Origin: Dokdonella_A sp049583635
GTDB lineage: Bacteria > Pseudomonadota > Gammaproteobacteria > Xanthomonadales > Rhodanobacteraceae
Assembly (NCBI GenBank): GCA_049583635.1
Contig: JBAUWF010000090.1
Location: 62,001-126,000, forward strand
Reading direction: 5' to 3'
DNA: 64,000 bases
The notes under the pieces were generated by a model. It did not search any database. It was not told where the DNA came from and saw only the letters and a program-made list of their open reading frames with translations. Position 1 is the first letter of the stretch, and every line of letters starts with the position of its first letter. The translations under genes were made by a program, and so were the position numbers. This document shows positions 26,561-36,005 of this stretch, piece by piece.

Positions 26561-27946
26561 GTGGCGCGCCCTCTGTCGCTGCACGCGCGCTCGGTTGCCG
26601 CCGCGGGATTTGCGCTGGCAGCATTCTTGGGTTTGGCTTTTTTCGCGCTCGATCGCGGGTTCTACGATGCGGCCGAAAGCGCGTTGCGCGATCGCTTGCA
26701 GGGCTACATGTACGCGTATCTCGCGGCATCCGATACCACGCGTTCGGGCTCGCTGGTTCCGCCGGAAGTCGGTCCCGATCCGCGTTTCGACCGGCCCGCG
26801 ATGACCGGGCTTTACGCCGGCATCGTCGGCACCCGCATACTTGGTGCCAAGCACGACGAATGGCGCTCGCCGTCCGCGCTCGGTCGCCCGCTGCCGTTCG
26901 ATCGCCAGTTGCCGCGCGGCGCATCGCGCTTCGAGGGCCCGGTGAACACACCCGTCGGCGATCTGTTCGTGCTGTCGCAGGGCGTCGACTGGACCAACGG
27001 CAAGCACCGGCTGCATCTGACCTTTCATGTTGCCGAGGACGTCGGCGTGTTGCAGCGCCAGGTGGATGTTTACCGCCGCACGCTGATGATCTGGCTCGGC
27101 GGACTCGGCGTGTTGCTGCTTCTCCTGCTGCTTTCGGTGCTGCGCTGGAGCATGGCACCGCTGCGCAAGGTCGTAAGCGACCTCGACAAGGTCGAACGAG
27201 GCAGTCAGCAACGGCTCGGCTCCAACTACCCGCACGAACTGTCCGGCCTCGCCGCGAGTCTCGACAACTTCATCGATGGTGAGCGTGACCGGCTCAAGCG
27301 CTATCGCAACACTCTTTCCGATCTCGCGCACAGTCTCAAGACACCGCTTGCGGTCATGCGCAGCCAGCTCGAATCCGATAGCGGCGGCGATCAGTTGCGC
27401 TGGACCGTGCTCGAACAAGTCGGGCGCATGGACGAGATCGTTGCCTACCAGTTGTCGCGTGCGGCGACATCAGGCCATCAGACCTTTGCCGCACCGTTGC
27501 CGGTCGAGCCGTTTGCCGAGGAAATCGTGCAGAGCCTCGAAAAGGTGTATCAGAGCAAGGGCATCCTGTGCGAATTCGACATTGACGCCAGCGCGCGTTT
27601 CCACGGCGAGCAAGGCGACCTGATGGAACTGCTCGGCAATCTGCTTGAGAACGCATTCAAGTGGGCGACCCACCGGGTTGCGCTGAGCGCACGGAACTTG
27701 CCTGCCGCGGGCGCGCGTCGTCCCGGCCTTGAACTGGTGTTCGACGATGACGGCCCGGGTATTGCCGAGGACCGGATCGAGCACCTGTTGCAGCGCGGTG
27801 TTCGCGGTGACGAGCGCACCCAAGGCCACGGCATCGGTCTTGCCATCGTGCAGGACATTCTCAGGGCCTATCGCGGCGAACTTGCCGTCACGCGTTCACC
27901 GACACTGGGTGGCGCGCAGTTCGTCGTGCAGATTGCGCCGGGCTGA
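26561..27946 (+). CDS. phoQ: PhoQ-like sensor histidine kinase
   Basis: The 461-residue product has an N-terminal membrane span (about 10-30), a periplasmic sensor domain (about 35-165) and a second span (about 175-195, IWLGGLGVLLLLLLLSVL). A HAMP-like linker leads to the DHp domain with the phospho-acceptor His257 in LSDLAHSLKTPLAVM. The ATP-binding domain shows the N box (LLGNLLENAFKWA), the G1 box (FDDDGPGIAEDRI) and the G2 box (GHGIGLAIVQDIL). It starts with GTG at 26561, 12 bases after phoP; the ribosome binding site is weak. Together with phoP it forms a complete two-component system. Confidence 0.92.
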   Translation: MARPLSLHARSVAAAGFALAAFLGLAFFALDRGFYDAAESALRDRLQGYMYAYLAASDTTRSGSLVPPEVGPDPRFDRPAMTGLYAGIVGTRILGAKHDEWRSPSALGRPLPFDRQLPRGASRFEGPVNTPVGDLFVLSQGVDWTNGKHRLHLTFHVAEDVGVLQRQVDVYRRTLMIWLGGLGVLLLLLLLSVLRWSMAPLRKVVSDLDKVERGSQQRLGSNYPHELSGLAASLDNFIDGERDRLKRYRNTLSDLAHSLKTPLAVMRSQLESDSGGDQLRWTVLEQVGRMDEIVAYQLSRAATSGHQTFAAPLPVEPFAEEIVQSLEKVYQSKGILCEFDIDASARFHGEQGDLMELLGNLLENAFKWATHRVALSARNLPAAGARRPGLELVFDDDGPGIAEDRIEHLLQRGVRGDERTQGHGIGLAIVQDILRAYRGELAVTRSPTLGGAQFVVQIAPG

Positions 27947-28014
27947 GACAACGCCTCTGCGCCGGGCGCTACCCGCACTCGCGGGGTCGGCGCCAAAGGC
28001 GCGCTGCGCGAGCC

Positions 28015-29244
28015 TCACCCGAAAAACCAGTAGCACACCGCGATTGAGGCGAGCACGCCAGCGAGATCGGCGATCAGCGCGCAACCCACCGCATGGCGCG
28101 CGCGGCGGATGCCGACCGCGCCGAAATACACGGCCAGCACGTAGAACGTCGTTTCGGTGCTGCCCTGCATGGTGGCTGCGAGCAGTGATGGGAAACTGTC
28201 GGCGCCGGAATGGTGCATGGTCTCGATCAACATCGCGCGCGCGGCGCTGCCGGAGAACGGTTTGACCAGCGCGGTCGGCAGCGCATCGACAAAGCGCGTA
28301 TCCCAGCCGATCCAGGCGGATACCGCGCGGATGCCGTCAAGCGCGAAATCGAGCGCGCCCGAAGCGCGCAGAACGCCCACAGCGCACAGCATTGCGACCA
28401 GATACGGCAACAGGTCGCGCGCGACATCGAAGCCCTGTCTGGCACCCTCGACAAAGCTCTCGTACAGCGGCACCTTCTTCCAAGCGCCGGCCAGCAGAAA
28501 TACGATGATGATGCCGAACAGCACGAGATTGCCGACCAGCGACGATATCGACGCGAGCGCACCGGACGACATGCCCGCCAGTACCGCCATGAAACCGCCG
28601 AGCAGCAGCGCAATCGCGCCGAACCACGCGAGTACCACGACATCCCAGAGCCTGAGACGCTGCATGACTGCGACGCTGAGCAAGCCGGCCAGCGTCGATG
28701 CGCTGGTGGCGAGCAGCGTCGGCAGGAACACCAAAGTCGGATCGCTCGCGCCGGCCTGCGCGCGGTACATGAAGATCGACACCGGCAACAGCGTCAGCGA
28801 CGAGGCGTTGAGCACGAGGAACAGGATCTGCGCGTTGCTGGCGGACTCGTCGCTCGGGTTGAGTGTCTGCAACTCGCGCATCGCGCGCAGGCCGATCGGC
28901 GTCGCTGCGTTGTCGAGTCCGAGCGCGTTCGCGGCGAAGTTGAGCGTGATCAGGCCGATCGCCGGATGCCCGGCCGGCACCTCCGGCATCAGCCGTCGGA
29001 ACAACGGACCGAGCAGTCGCGCGAGTGCCGCGACCAGCCCGGCCTGCTCGGCGATGCGCAGAAAGCCAAGCCACAAGGTCAGCGTGCCGAACAAGAGCAC
29101 CATCACCGCGACCGACAACTTGGCCATGTCGAACAGGCTCGCGACCATCGTCGCGAACACGCCCGGATCGCCACTGATCAGCCAGCGCCCGCCCGCCGCG
29201 AGCGCCGCCGCCAGAAAGAACCCGAACCAGAGTCTGTTGAGCAT
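28015..29244 (-). CDS. SpmA-SpmB fusion, nucleoside-recognition (Gate) membrane protein
   Basis: The 409-residue product joins the two proteins that Bacillus has as SpmA and SpmB. Residues 1-200 are the SpmA-like half, with FAANALGLDNAATPIGLRAM; residues 220-409 are the SpmB-like half, ending with TMQGSTETTFYVLAVYFGAVG. Each half carries a Gate/nucleoside-recognition domain, and the protein has about nine membrane spans. Its substrate is not known in Gram-negative bacteria. The ATG at 29244 gives a first transmembrane helix directly. It is convergent with phoQ and divergent from the AlkB-like gene. Confidence 0.88.
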   Translation of the reverse strand: MLNRLWFGFFLAAALAAGGRWLISGDPGVFATMVASLFDMAKLSVAVMVLLFGTLTLWLGFLRIAEQAGLVAALARLLGPLFRRLMPEVPAGHPAIGLITLNFAANALGLDNAATPIGLRAMRELQTLNPSDESASNAQILFLVLNASSLTLLPVSIFMYRAQAGASDPTLVFLPTLLATSASTLAGLLSVAVMQRLRLWDVVVLAWFGAIALLLGGFMAVLAGMSSGALASISSLVGNLVLFGIIIVFLLAGAWKKVPLYESFVEGARQGFDVARDLLPYLVAMLCAVGVLRASGALDFALDGIRAVSAWIGWDTRFVDALPTALVKPFSGSAARAMLIETMHHSGADSFPSLLAATMQGSTETTFYVLAVYFGAVGIRRARHAVGCALIADLAGVLASIAVCYWFFG

Positions 29245-29355
29245 GCCCGCTATTCACGCAGTCGTCGCGTCAAGCATCGCACACGCGGAGCATCGCAGCG
29301 GAGCGCGGGCCATGCGAATGATCCGGGTACCCGGGCTCGGGACTGATCGCGCTTG

Positions 29356-29955
29356 ATGTCGCAACTTGCCCTGTTCGGAACCGACCGACAGCACCTCATC
29401 GAAGGCGCGACCGGCCATGTCACCTACTTCTCGAGTTGCATTCCGGCGTCTGAGGCGCAGGCCTGGTTCGACCAATTGCACGATGGCATCGCGTGGAGGC
29501 AGGAACGACGCATGATGTACGAGCGGGAAGTCGACGTCCCGCGTCTGGTCGCCAGCTTCCGGCTCGACGCTGCAGACCTGCCGGTGCCACTCGCCGATGC
29601 CGCGTCGCTGATTGCGCGCATAACCGGCGCGCAATTCAACAGCGTCGGCCTCAACTGCTACCGCGACGGGAACGACAGCGTCGCACCGCACAACGATCGA
29701 CTCGGCGAAATCGTCGCCGGCCATCCGATCGCACTGCTGTCGCTCGGTGCCACGCGTCGCATGACCATCCGCGCCAAGGCGACGCCACGCCACTCGCTCG
29801 CGATCGACCTCGAAGCCGGCAGCGTGCTTCTCATGGACTACACCTCGCAGCTCCACTACCTGCACGGCATCCCGAAACAGGAAACCGCCGTCGGCGCGCG
29901 CATCAGCGTCGCGTTTCGCATGCGGCCGGTGCAGACGTTCGCGGCGAAACGCTGA
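29356..29955 (+). CDS. AlkB-like 2OG-Fe(II) oxygenase
   Basis: The 199-residue product belongs to the AlkB family, which repairs alkylated bases by oxidative demethylation in a reaction using iron and 2-oxoglutarate. Metal ligands are visible: His and Asp in HNDRLGE and a second His in HYLHGIPK; the arginine in RISVAFR binds 2-oxoglutarate. It resembles AlkB homologues of the ALKBH2/3 size class more than E. coli AlkB. A second ATG-proximal start (TTG at 29353) is less likely than the ATG at 29356. With tag and ligB it is one of three DNA-repair genes within 10 kb, but they are not one operon. Confidence 0.93.
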   Translation: MSQLALFGTDRQHLIEGATGHVTYFSSCIPASEAQAWFDQLHDGIAWRQERRMMYEREVDVPRLVASFRLDAADLPVPLADAASLIARITGAQFNSVGLNCYRDGNDSVAPHNDRLGEIVAGHPIALLSLGATRRMTIRAKATPRHSLAIDLEAGSVLLMDYTSQLHYLHGIPKQETAVGARISVAFRMRPVQTFAAKR

Positions 29956-30084
29956 TCCGCATTCCGATGGCGAAACGTTGCGAATATGGTTGCGGTCAAT
30001 TTCCAACCGGTTCCGATAACGACCGACTGCATCAAGCGCTGCAGCACGCCGCTTGTCGTTCGCGGACCTGAGTGGGAAGATCGG

Positions 30085-30258
30085 ATGGACAAAGGGCTCG
30101 CCGCCGGGGATACACGGCGAGATCAGGCTGCAAGATTGGGCGGCGCGAGAGGTGGAAAGTCATGGCTGCGCGCTTTGGTCGTTGTTGGCGTCATCACGGT
30201 CCTGTACGCGTTCACTGCGCTCACAATCTGGGGTTGGGGCAAGGCGCTTGGGCCCTAA
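30085..30258 (+). CDS. Small single-span membrane protein
   Basis: A 57-residue frame starts with an ATG that follows GGAAG by 6 bases. It has a hydrophilic N-terminal half (AAGDTRRDQAARLGG) and one C-terminal hydrophobic helix (LRALVVVGVITVLYAFTALTIWGW). The frame is open upstream to 29986, but that part has no features. No homologue is recognised. The gap that follows, 258 bases to the next gene, holds no further clear gene. Confidence 0.5.
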   Translation: MDKGLAAGDTRRDQAARLGGARGGKSWLRALVVVGVITVLYAFTALTIWGWGKALGP

Positions 30259-30516
30259 CCATTCCGTAAGAGACTATCCTTCAACGCCGCCCGCTTGACG
30301 CACTTGCCTTGATCTTTGAGGCGATTGGTGGCGATCGTGGGTCGGCTGCGTTGCGTCGTTCGTGTTAGCGCAGTGCGGAGTCCAAGGTGGCCGCACTGCT
30401 TTTCCGCAAATGACCTTGTCGCATCGGCGCAAGATGGCGCGGGTCAAGCGGGCACCAAACCCGATAGGTCAGATTCCACGGGGCGGCGTAACTTGTACAA
30501 ACTACCTAAGGAAACC

Positions 30517-31119
30517 ATGGACACGGTCGCACGCAGCGTTCTGCAATTCTGGTTCGGCGATCGTCCGGATGACGCGGCCGTCATCGCGCAGAAGTCGCCA
30601 GTCTGGTTTCAGAAGGACGCAGCGGTCGATGACGAAATCCGCGAACGCTTCGGCGAACTGCGCGAAGCGGCGATTGCGGGCGAACTCGCGTCGTGGAGTG
30701 AAACGCCGCATGGGCGACTCGCGCTGATCGTGCTGGTCGATCAGTTTTCGCGCAATCTGTTTCGTGACGATGCGCGAGCATTCGAGCATGATGTGCTTTC
30801 TCGTGCGTGGGCGCGAGAGGCGGTCGCGACGGCGGCCGATCACGCGTTGCGACCGGTCGAACGGATGTTCGTGTATCTGCCGTTCGAGCATTCCGAATCG
30901 CTGGCCGATCAGGAATGGGCGGTCGCCCTGTTTACCGGATTGCGCGATGAGGTTGCGCCGGCGCAGCGCGAGGCGTTCGACGGCATCCTGCGTTTTGCCG
31001 AACGGCATTGCGACATCGTCGCGCGTTTCGGCCGTTTTCCGCATCGCAATGCCGTACTAGGTCGTGAATCGACGCCGGCGGAAATTGAATTCCTGAAGCA
31101 ACCCGGATCGTCATTCTGA
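30517..31119 (+). CDS. DUF924 family protein
   Basis: The 200-residue, all-helical product has the DUF924 signatures VLQFWFGDRPDDAAV, then LALIVLVDQFSRNLFRDDARAF, RMFVYLPFEHSESLADQE and FGRFPHRNAVLGRESTPAE. The fold is TPR-like; the function is not established. The ATG at 30517 has AAGGA at a spacing of about 5 bases and agrees with family starts; upstream frame to 30316 is non-coding in appearance. It is a monocistronic gene, convergent with ligB. Confidence 0.9.
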   Translation: MDTVARSVLQFWFGDRPDDAAVIAQKSPVWFQKDAAVDDEIRERFGELREAAIAGELASWSETPHGRLALIVLVDQFSRNLFRDDARAFEHDVLSRAWAREAVATAADHALRPVERMFVYLPFEHSESLADQEWAVALFTGLRDEVAPAQREAFDGILRFAERHCDIVARFGRFPHRNAVLGRESTPAEIEFLKQPGSSF

Positions 31120-31213
31120 TTTTTGGAAACCTACTCGGGTGTTCGTGACCTTTCGCCAAATCGCGACGTCGTGGGGCTTGCGACACCATGAAACCACCGG
31201 GCGCGGCAATGCG

Positions 31214-32983
31214 TCAGAACCCGACAACGCCCGCTTCGTGCAGCCGGGCAGCCAATGCGCGCACCTGCGAGTCGTGAAAAAAATCGTGGAGTCGGCGTGC
31301 GCTCACCGGCCCTATGTCGGCGATGGCATTCCAGTCCTCGACGCGCCGTGCCGCGACGCTGTCCCAATCCGACAATGCAGCGGCGCCCGCGTCCGGCATG
31401 CCGAGCGCATGCAACCACATTGTGAATCCGCGATGGCGTGCATCGGCAAACTGTTGCGCCAACGTTGTTGCACCTTTTGCCCCGATGCCGGAGATGCCGG
31501 CAAGTTGCTGCGACGTCAGGTTCAACCAGTCGAGAAGGTGCGTAACGAGACCCGCATCGATCAGTTCCTGCCAGGTCGAGCTGCCGATTCCAGTCATTGC
31601 GAGGCCATGTCTGCCCGCAAGCCAGGTCAGACGCGCATTGAATTGCGCGGCACACGCGCGGCTCGCCTGCCAGCATGTCAGTGCGTTGTACGCATTCGGA
31701 TCGGGCGCGTCGACGGATCCGCGCATGGCCCCGCGCCACACGACCGAATCGAAGCGCGGAATGGTGAGGCCGGCCGCCGCGATCGCGATCTGGTCGCCGG
31801 GTCGGATGTCGAGCTTGCGCCAGCGCGCAAGCGAGCCGAGGCTGACCCGGCGCACGCTCCGATCGTCCAGTTGCACCGGATCGAACTTGAGCACCGGCGT
31901 AATGCGACCGGTGCGTCCGATTGTGAACTCGACGCCTGTGACGGCCGCGAGCGCCCGCGCCGGTGGATACTTCCAAGCAACCGCCCACGACGGCGGCCGC
32001 GCCCGCCACGTGTCTGCGGCGGGCCGGTGGCCTTGGCGGATCACGCTGCCGTCCGCCGCGAACGGCATCGCATTGCGATACCAGATGTTGCGCCAGCGCT
32101 GGACGTCCTCGAAGCTGGCGACTGCGTGGGTGTATCCAGCGCTGTCAGCGAAACCGAATGCCTTCAATCCGGCCAGGCGCGCCTGCATGGTGGTCGGACC
32201 GTCGGGCCAGTCCCACACGAAAAAGCCGATCTTCGCCGCGGTCGCGGCGTCGAGCCGCTGCCGCGCCATCGCGCCTGCAACTTTCGAACGCGCCCCGACG
32301 CTGCCACTTTTCGACTGGACATGTCCGGGTAGACGCCACACCAGTTCGCCCTGCAAAATGACGCGCGCAGGCGCATCCGCCAAAAGCTTCGGGATCGCGG
32401 CGATCAGGCTCGCCTTGGCGCTCCAGTCCTCGCCGCGCACGCCGTCTCCACGGCTGGTCGCGCTCACGAGAAGCCCATCGAGATAAAGCAGGGTGACCGC
32501 CACTCCGTCGGCCTTGGGCTGCACCCAAAGGTCGCTATCGCCGCGTGTGCGCATCCAATCCACGACGGCGGCCGCGTCAGGCAACTTGTCGAGTCCGGTC
32601 TGCACGATCGGGCTCACGGTCGTGCCGCGCGCGTCGGCCAGCGCATTCGCCTTCGGTGCGGCGACATGCGCAAAGCATGTGTGCCACTGCGCGAAGCGCG
32701 CGCGTGCCTGATCGTAGACTTCGTCGGGAATCGGCGAGCGCCCGTCGCGGTAATAGACGCGATCCCATTCGGCGAGATGATCTGCGAGCGCTGCGAGCTC
32801 GCGCTGCGCGCGTTGCGGCGGGAAGTCGGGGCAGCCTTGCGCGAAGGCCGCCGCCGGGGCGGCAGCGACTGCGATCAATAACCAGCGGATCACGACATGA
32901 ACAACGCCCGCGCGCCGCCAATCACAATCACGCGCAGCCGGGCGGTGCTTGGTCGCGCTCGACGTAAACAGTGGCGAATCCAT
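31214..32983 (-). CDS. ligB: NAD+-dependent DNA ligase LigB
   Basis: LigB is the second NAD-dependent DNA ligase of gammaproteobacteria. The product (589 residues from the ATG at 32983, which has a GAGGA site) has a hydrophobic export-like segment (WLLIAVAAAPAAAFA) before the conserved CPDFPPQRAQRELAALADHL stretch. E. coli LigB also starts with such a segment. Next come the adenylation domain with catalytic Lys157 in PKADGVAV, the OB fold, and a helix-hairpin-helix region (GISGIGAKGATTLA). The BRCT domain and most zinc-finger cysteines of LigA are absent, as is usual for LigB. The GTG at 32893, just before the hydrophobic segment, is an alternative start that would match E. coli better. Confidence 0.9.
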   Translation of the reverse strand: MDSPLFTSSATKHRPAARDCDWRRAGVVHVVIRWLLIAVAAAPAAAFAQGCPDFPPQRAQRELAALADHLAEWDRVYYRDGRSPIPDEVYDQARARFAQWHTCFAHVAAPKANALADARGTTVSPIVQTGLDKLPDAAAVVDWMRTRGDSDLWVQPKADGVAVTLLYLDGLLVSATSRGDGVRGEDWSAKASLIAAIPKLLADAPARVILQGELVWRLPGHVQSKSGSVGARSKVAGAMARQRLDAATAAKIGFFVWDWPDGPTTMQARLAGLKAFGFADSAGYTHAVASFEDVQRWRNIWYRNAMPFAADGSVIRQGHRPAADTWRARPPSWAVAWKYPPARALAAVTGVEFTIGRTGRITPVLKFDPVQLDDRSVRRVSLGSLARWRKLDIRPGDQIAIAAAGLTIPRFDSVVWRGAMRGSVDAPDPNAYNALTCWQASRACAAQFNARLTWLAGRHGLAMTGIGSSTWQELIDAGLVTHLLDWLNLTSQQLAGISGIGAKGATTLAQQFADARHRGFTMWLHALGMPDAGAAALSDWDSVAARRVEDWNAIADIGPVSARRLHDFFHDSQVRALAARLHEAGVVGF

Positions 32984-33111
32984 GACGTCCTCGCGCGGCA
33001 AAGAACGTCAGCGTGACCATGAATCACGCGGTGCGGCATCCGTCAGATGCGTAAATTCGTGTAGGAAGACGACGCAAACCCGGATTCGGCAGGACTTCGA
33101 GCAGCGCTCGA

Positions 33112-35016
33112 TCAGCCCCCCGACCTGCTCGCATCCCCGGCTTTTCTCTTGCCGGCTCCCTGTGCCTGCGTCTTCTTCGCCTTTTTGATAATCCCGTCGA
33201 CCGCGCGTTGCGTCATCGGGTGATAACCGGGTTTGGCATGCGCGTAAACGGCTTCGGCATAGGCAAGGCCGTCCGGTGTCTTGACGAACGCCTTGTACAA
33301 CGGCAGGGTCAGATACAGGCGACCGATGCGCGTCATGTGTTCGGCGGCAGCCGTCCAGACGTCCTTGTCGCCGGACGCGATCGCATGGCTGTACCAGCGC
33401 ATGCCGATTTCGGCGTTCGGCGTGCCGGTCAGGTGTTTGGCCGCGTCGAGCGCCTTGAGCCGCGCAAGGTCGGTCTTGTCGGGCAACCCGTCGAGAAAAT
33501 ACATCCACTCCTGCGTGTTCCAATCTTTCGCGTCGAGTTTGCCGGCAGCGAGCGACCCGCCGAGAAATGCCGCACGCTGCTTGTCGATCGCGGCGAAGCG
33601 TGGCGAGTCGGGCAGCGGCGCATTGTCCGGAATGCCGGTGCCGCGCACCCAGTTGGTCACCTCATCCCACGACACCTTGCCCGGGTATTTGTCAATCAGG
33701 TGCGCCTTGAGATAGTCGAGCATCTGACCGGTGGTGATGCTCTGGAACGCGAAGTGATCGAAGTAGTCGCGAAGGTACGCGTCGAACAGCGCGCGACCGT
33801 AGCGCGCTTCGAGGAAACGCAGGAACCACGAGCCCTTGGCATAGACGACGTCCGACAGCGCATCGTCGGCGCCGACCTTGCGCGGTTCGGGCAACAGGCG
33901 TTGCGCATTCTTCGGCATCCGCGCGATGGTCTTCTCGAGTGCGCGCGCCGACAGCAGCGCTTCCTCGTCGGCCAGCGTCCTGCCGTACAGGGCTTCGGTG
34001 ATGCGTCCCTGCACATAAGTGGTGAATCCCTCGTTGAGCCAGATGTCGCGCCAGCTTGCCGCGGTCACGAGGTTGCCGGACCAGGAGTGCGCAAGTTCGT
34101 GCGAAATCACGCTGACCAGGCTTTTGTCGCCGGCGATGATGGTCGGCGTGGCAAAGGTCATGTTCGGGTTTTCCATGCCGCCGAACGGAAACGACGGTGG
34201 CAGGACAAGAATGTCGTAACGACTCCAGCGGTACGGCCCGTAGAGCTTCTCGGCGGCCGCGATCATCTTCTCGGTATCCTCGAACTCGCGCGCGGCCTTG
34301 CCCACCACGGACGGCTCAGCATAGACCGCGCTGCGCGGTCCGGTTTCGCGCGCGACGATGTCTCCGGCGGCAATCGCGAGCAGATACGACGGAATCGGTT
34401 TGTCCTGATGGAAACGGAAATCGCCGTCGAGCGGATGCTTGGCGTCGTTGATGGAGCTCATCACGACACGCACATTCTTCGGCGCGGTGATACGCGCGTC
34501 GTAAGTGAAGCGAATCGCCGGCGAATCCTGCAGCGGCACCCATGAGCGCGCATGGATCGATTCGGACTGCGAGAACATGAACGCCTGTTTGCCGTCCGCC
34601 GTCTGTGCCGGTGTCAACCATTGAAGACCGGATGCCTGTGGCGAGGTGATATAGGCGATGCGCACTCTGGTCGGCCGCGCAGTCGCATTGATGGTGAGCT
34701 TGCTGCCGAGTTCCTTGTCGCGCTTGGCGAGCGTGAACTCGAGCGGCTTTGCCTGGTCGTTCGCGCCGAGCGCGCGCACCGACTGAATAGCGAGATCGCG
34801 CGTATCGAGGATCAGATCCGTCGCATCCTCGTCACGCCACTCCAGTGTCAGCGTGGCGTCGCCGTGCAGCTGGCGCCGGGCGAAGTCGATCGCGAGATCG
34901 AGATCGACGTGCCGGACGCTGACCCTGCCCGGTTCGGCATACGAATGCGGATCGGCGGCCGGCGCGGTGACCGGCAAGGCCAGCGCGGCGACAGCCATCG
35001 GAGCAAGCAAGCGCAT
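33112..35016 (-). CDS. Exported M1-family metallopeptidase (LTA4H-type aminopeptidase)
   Basis: The 634-residue product has a signal peptide (MRLLAPMAVAALALPVTAPA) and the M1 layout of leukotriene A4 hydrolase: an N-terminal beta domain, the exopeptidase motif GGMENPN, the zinc site HELAH at 306-310 with Glu329 in NEGFTTY, and a C-terminal helical domain. It would remove N-terminal residues from peptides in the periplasm. AGGAG lies 7 bases before the ATG at 35016; the open frame reaching 35670 is an artefact over the divergent genes. The tail is basic (KKAKKTQAQGAGKRK). Confidence 0.93.
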   Translation of the reverse strand: MRLLAPMAVAALALPVTAPAADPHSYAEPGRVSVRHVDLDLAIDFARRQLHGDATLTLEWRDEDATDLILDTRDLAIQSVRALGANDQAKPLEFTLAKRDKELGSKLTINATARPTRVRIAYITSPQASGLQWLTPAQTADGKQAFMFSQSESIHARSWVPLQDSPAIRFTYDARITAPKNVRVVMSSINDAKHPLDGDFRFHQDKPIPSYLLAIAAGDIVARETGPRSAVYAEPSVVGKAAREFEDTEKMIAAAEKLYGPYRWSRYDILVLPPSFPFGGMENPNMTFATPTIIAGDKSLVSVISHELAHSWSGNLVTAASWRDIWLNEGFTTYVQGRITEALYGRTLADEEALLSARALEKTIARMPKNAQRLLPEPRKVGADDALSDVVYAKGSWFLRFLEARYGRALFDAYLRDYFDHFAFQSITTGQMLDYLKAHLIDKYPGKVSWDEVTNWVRGTGIPDNAPLPDSPRFAAIDKQRAAFLGGSLAAGKLDAKDWNTQEWMYFLDGLPDKTDLARLKALDAAKHLTGTPNAEIGMRWYSHAIASGDKDVWTAAAEHMTRIGRLYLTLPLYKAFVKTPDGLAYAEAVYAHAKPGYHPMTQRAVDGIIKKAKKTQAQGAGKRKAGDASRSGG

Positions 35017-35191
35017 TGACGATCTCCTCGAAACAAACGACAAGTATCGCATCGTCGCCGCTGCTGGCATCCGTGACGCAGGATCGACGATGAAGACGGC
35101 ACCGCGGATGCCCCTTTTCACCGCGGCGCCGAATCCCCATATCCTGCAAACCGGCATTGCCGCGAGTCTGATCTTTCTCTTCGAGACCACC

Positions 35192-35392
35192 ATGCTGACT
35201 TTCCTGTTGTGGATTCTGCTGCTCATCGTGTGCTGGCCCATCGCACTGCTTGCGCTCGTGCTGTATCCGATCGTGTGGTTGCTGCTGCTCCCGTTCCGCT
35301 TGGTCGGCATCGCGTTCGAAGGCGTGTTTTCGTTCCTGCGTGCACTCGTCATGTTGCCGGCGCGCGTGCTCGGCGGCCGCACGCGTGTCTGA
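35192..35392 (+). CDS. Small hydrophobic membrane protein
   Basis: The 66-residue product is almost entirely hydrophobic, with two membrane segments (LTFLLWILLLIVCWPIALL and VLYPIVWLLLLPFRLVGIAF) and a short positively charged C terminus. It overlaps the start of the DUF938 gene by 8 bases, suggesting translational coupling. I do not recognise the family; small proteins of this shape are common beside methyltransferases in related genomes, which is not proof of function. Confidence 0.7.
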   Translation: MLTFLLWILLLIVCWPIALLALVLYPIVWLLLLPFRLVGIAFEGVFSFLRALVMLPARVLGGRTRV

Positions 35393-36005
35393 TCGCGCGA
35401 CCGGGCACAAGCCGGTTTCCGCTGCCTGCGAGCGCAATCGTGAACCGATACTTGCGGTGTTGCGCCGGCATTTCGCCGACCGCGCCCGCGTGCTCGAAAT
35501 CGGCAGCGGCACTGGACAGCACGCGGTGCACTTCGCCGCGGCGCTGCCGAAACTCCAATGGCAGACATCGGATCGCGCCGAAAACCTGCCGGGCGTTCGC
35601 GCCTGGCTGGACGATGCTGCATTGTTGAACACACCAGCCCCGCTGACGCTCGATGTCGCGGGAGGACCATGGCCGGCGACCCGCTACGATGCCGTGTTCA
35701 GCGCCAACACGTTGCACATCATGAGCTGGCCCGAAGTCGCGGCGTTGTTTGACGCATTGCCCGAGGTGACGACTGCCGACGCGAAACTGACAATCTACGG
35801 ACCGTTCAATTACGACGGTCGCTTCACCAGCCCGAGCAATGCCGCGTTCGATGCCTCGCTGCGCGCACAGTTGCCGCATATGGGAATCCGCGACTTCGAA
35901 TCGGTCGACCGGCTCGCTGCAGCCCGCGGATTCGAACTCGTAGAGGATATCGCGATGCCGGCCAACAACCGCTGTGTCTTCTGGCAACGGCGGCTCAGCG
36001 CGTAA
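35385..36005 (+). CDS. DUF938 family SAM-dependent methyltransferase
   Basis: The 206-residue product has a SAM-binding motif (VLEIGSGTGQHAVHFAA) and the family-specific YGPFNYDGRFTSPSNAAFDASL and FSANTLHIMSW segments of DUF938. The GTG at 35385 is inside the end of the small membrane gene and gives a protein whose N-terminal PVSAACERNREPIL stretch is conserved in the family. The methyl acceptor is not known. Its last 11 bases overlap the tail of the oxygenase gene on the other strand. Confidence 0.88.
   Translation: MSDRATGHKPVSAACERNREPILAVLRRHFADRARVLEIGSGTGQHAVHFAAALPKLQWQTSDRAENLPGVRAWLDDAALLNTPAPLTLDVAGGPWPATRYDAVFSANTLHIMSWPEVAALFDALPEVTTADAKLTIYGPFNYDGRFTSPSNAAFDASLRAQLPHMGIRDFESVDRLAAARGFELVEDIAMPANNRCVFWQRRLSA

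Noticed and set aside
33208..34545. 445-residue ORF opposite the M1 peptidase
   Set aside because: Lies wholly inside the peptidase gene whose zinc motif and signal peptide are clear; no own start signal.
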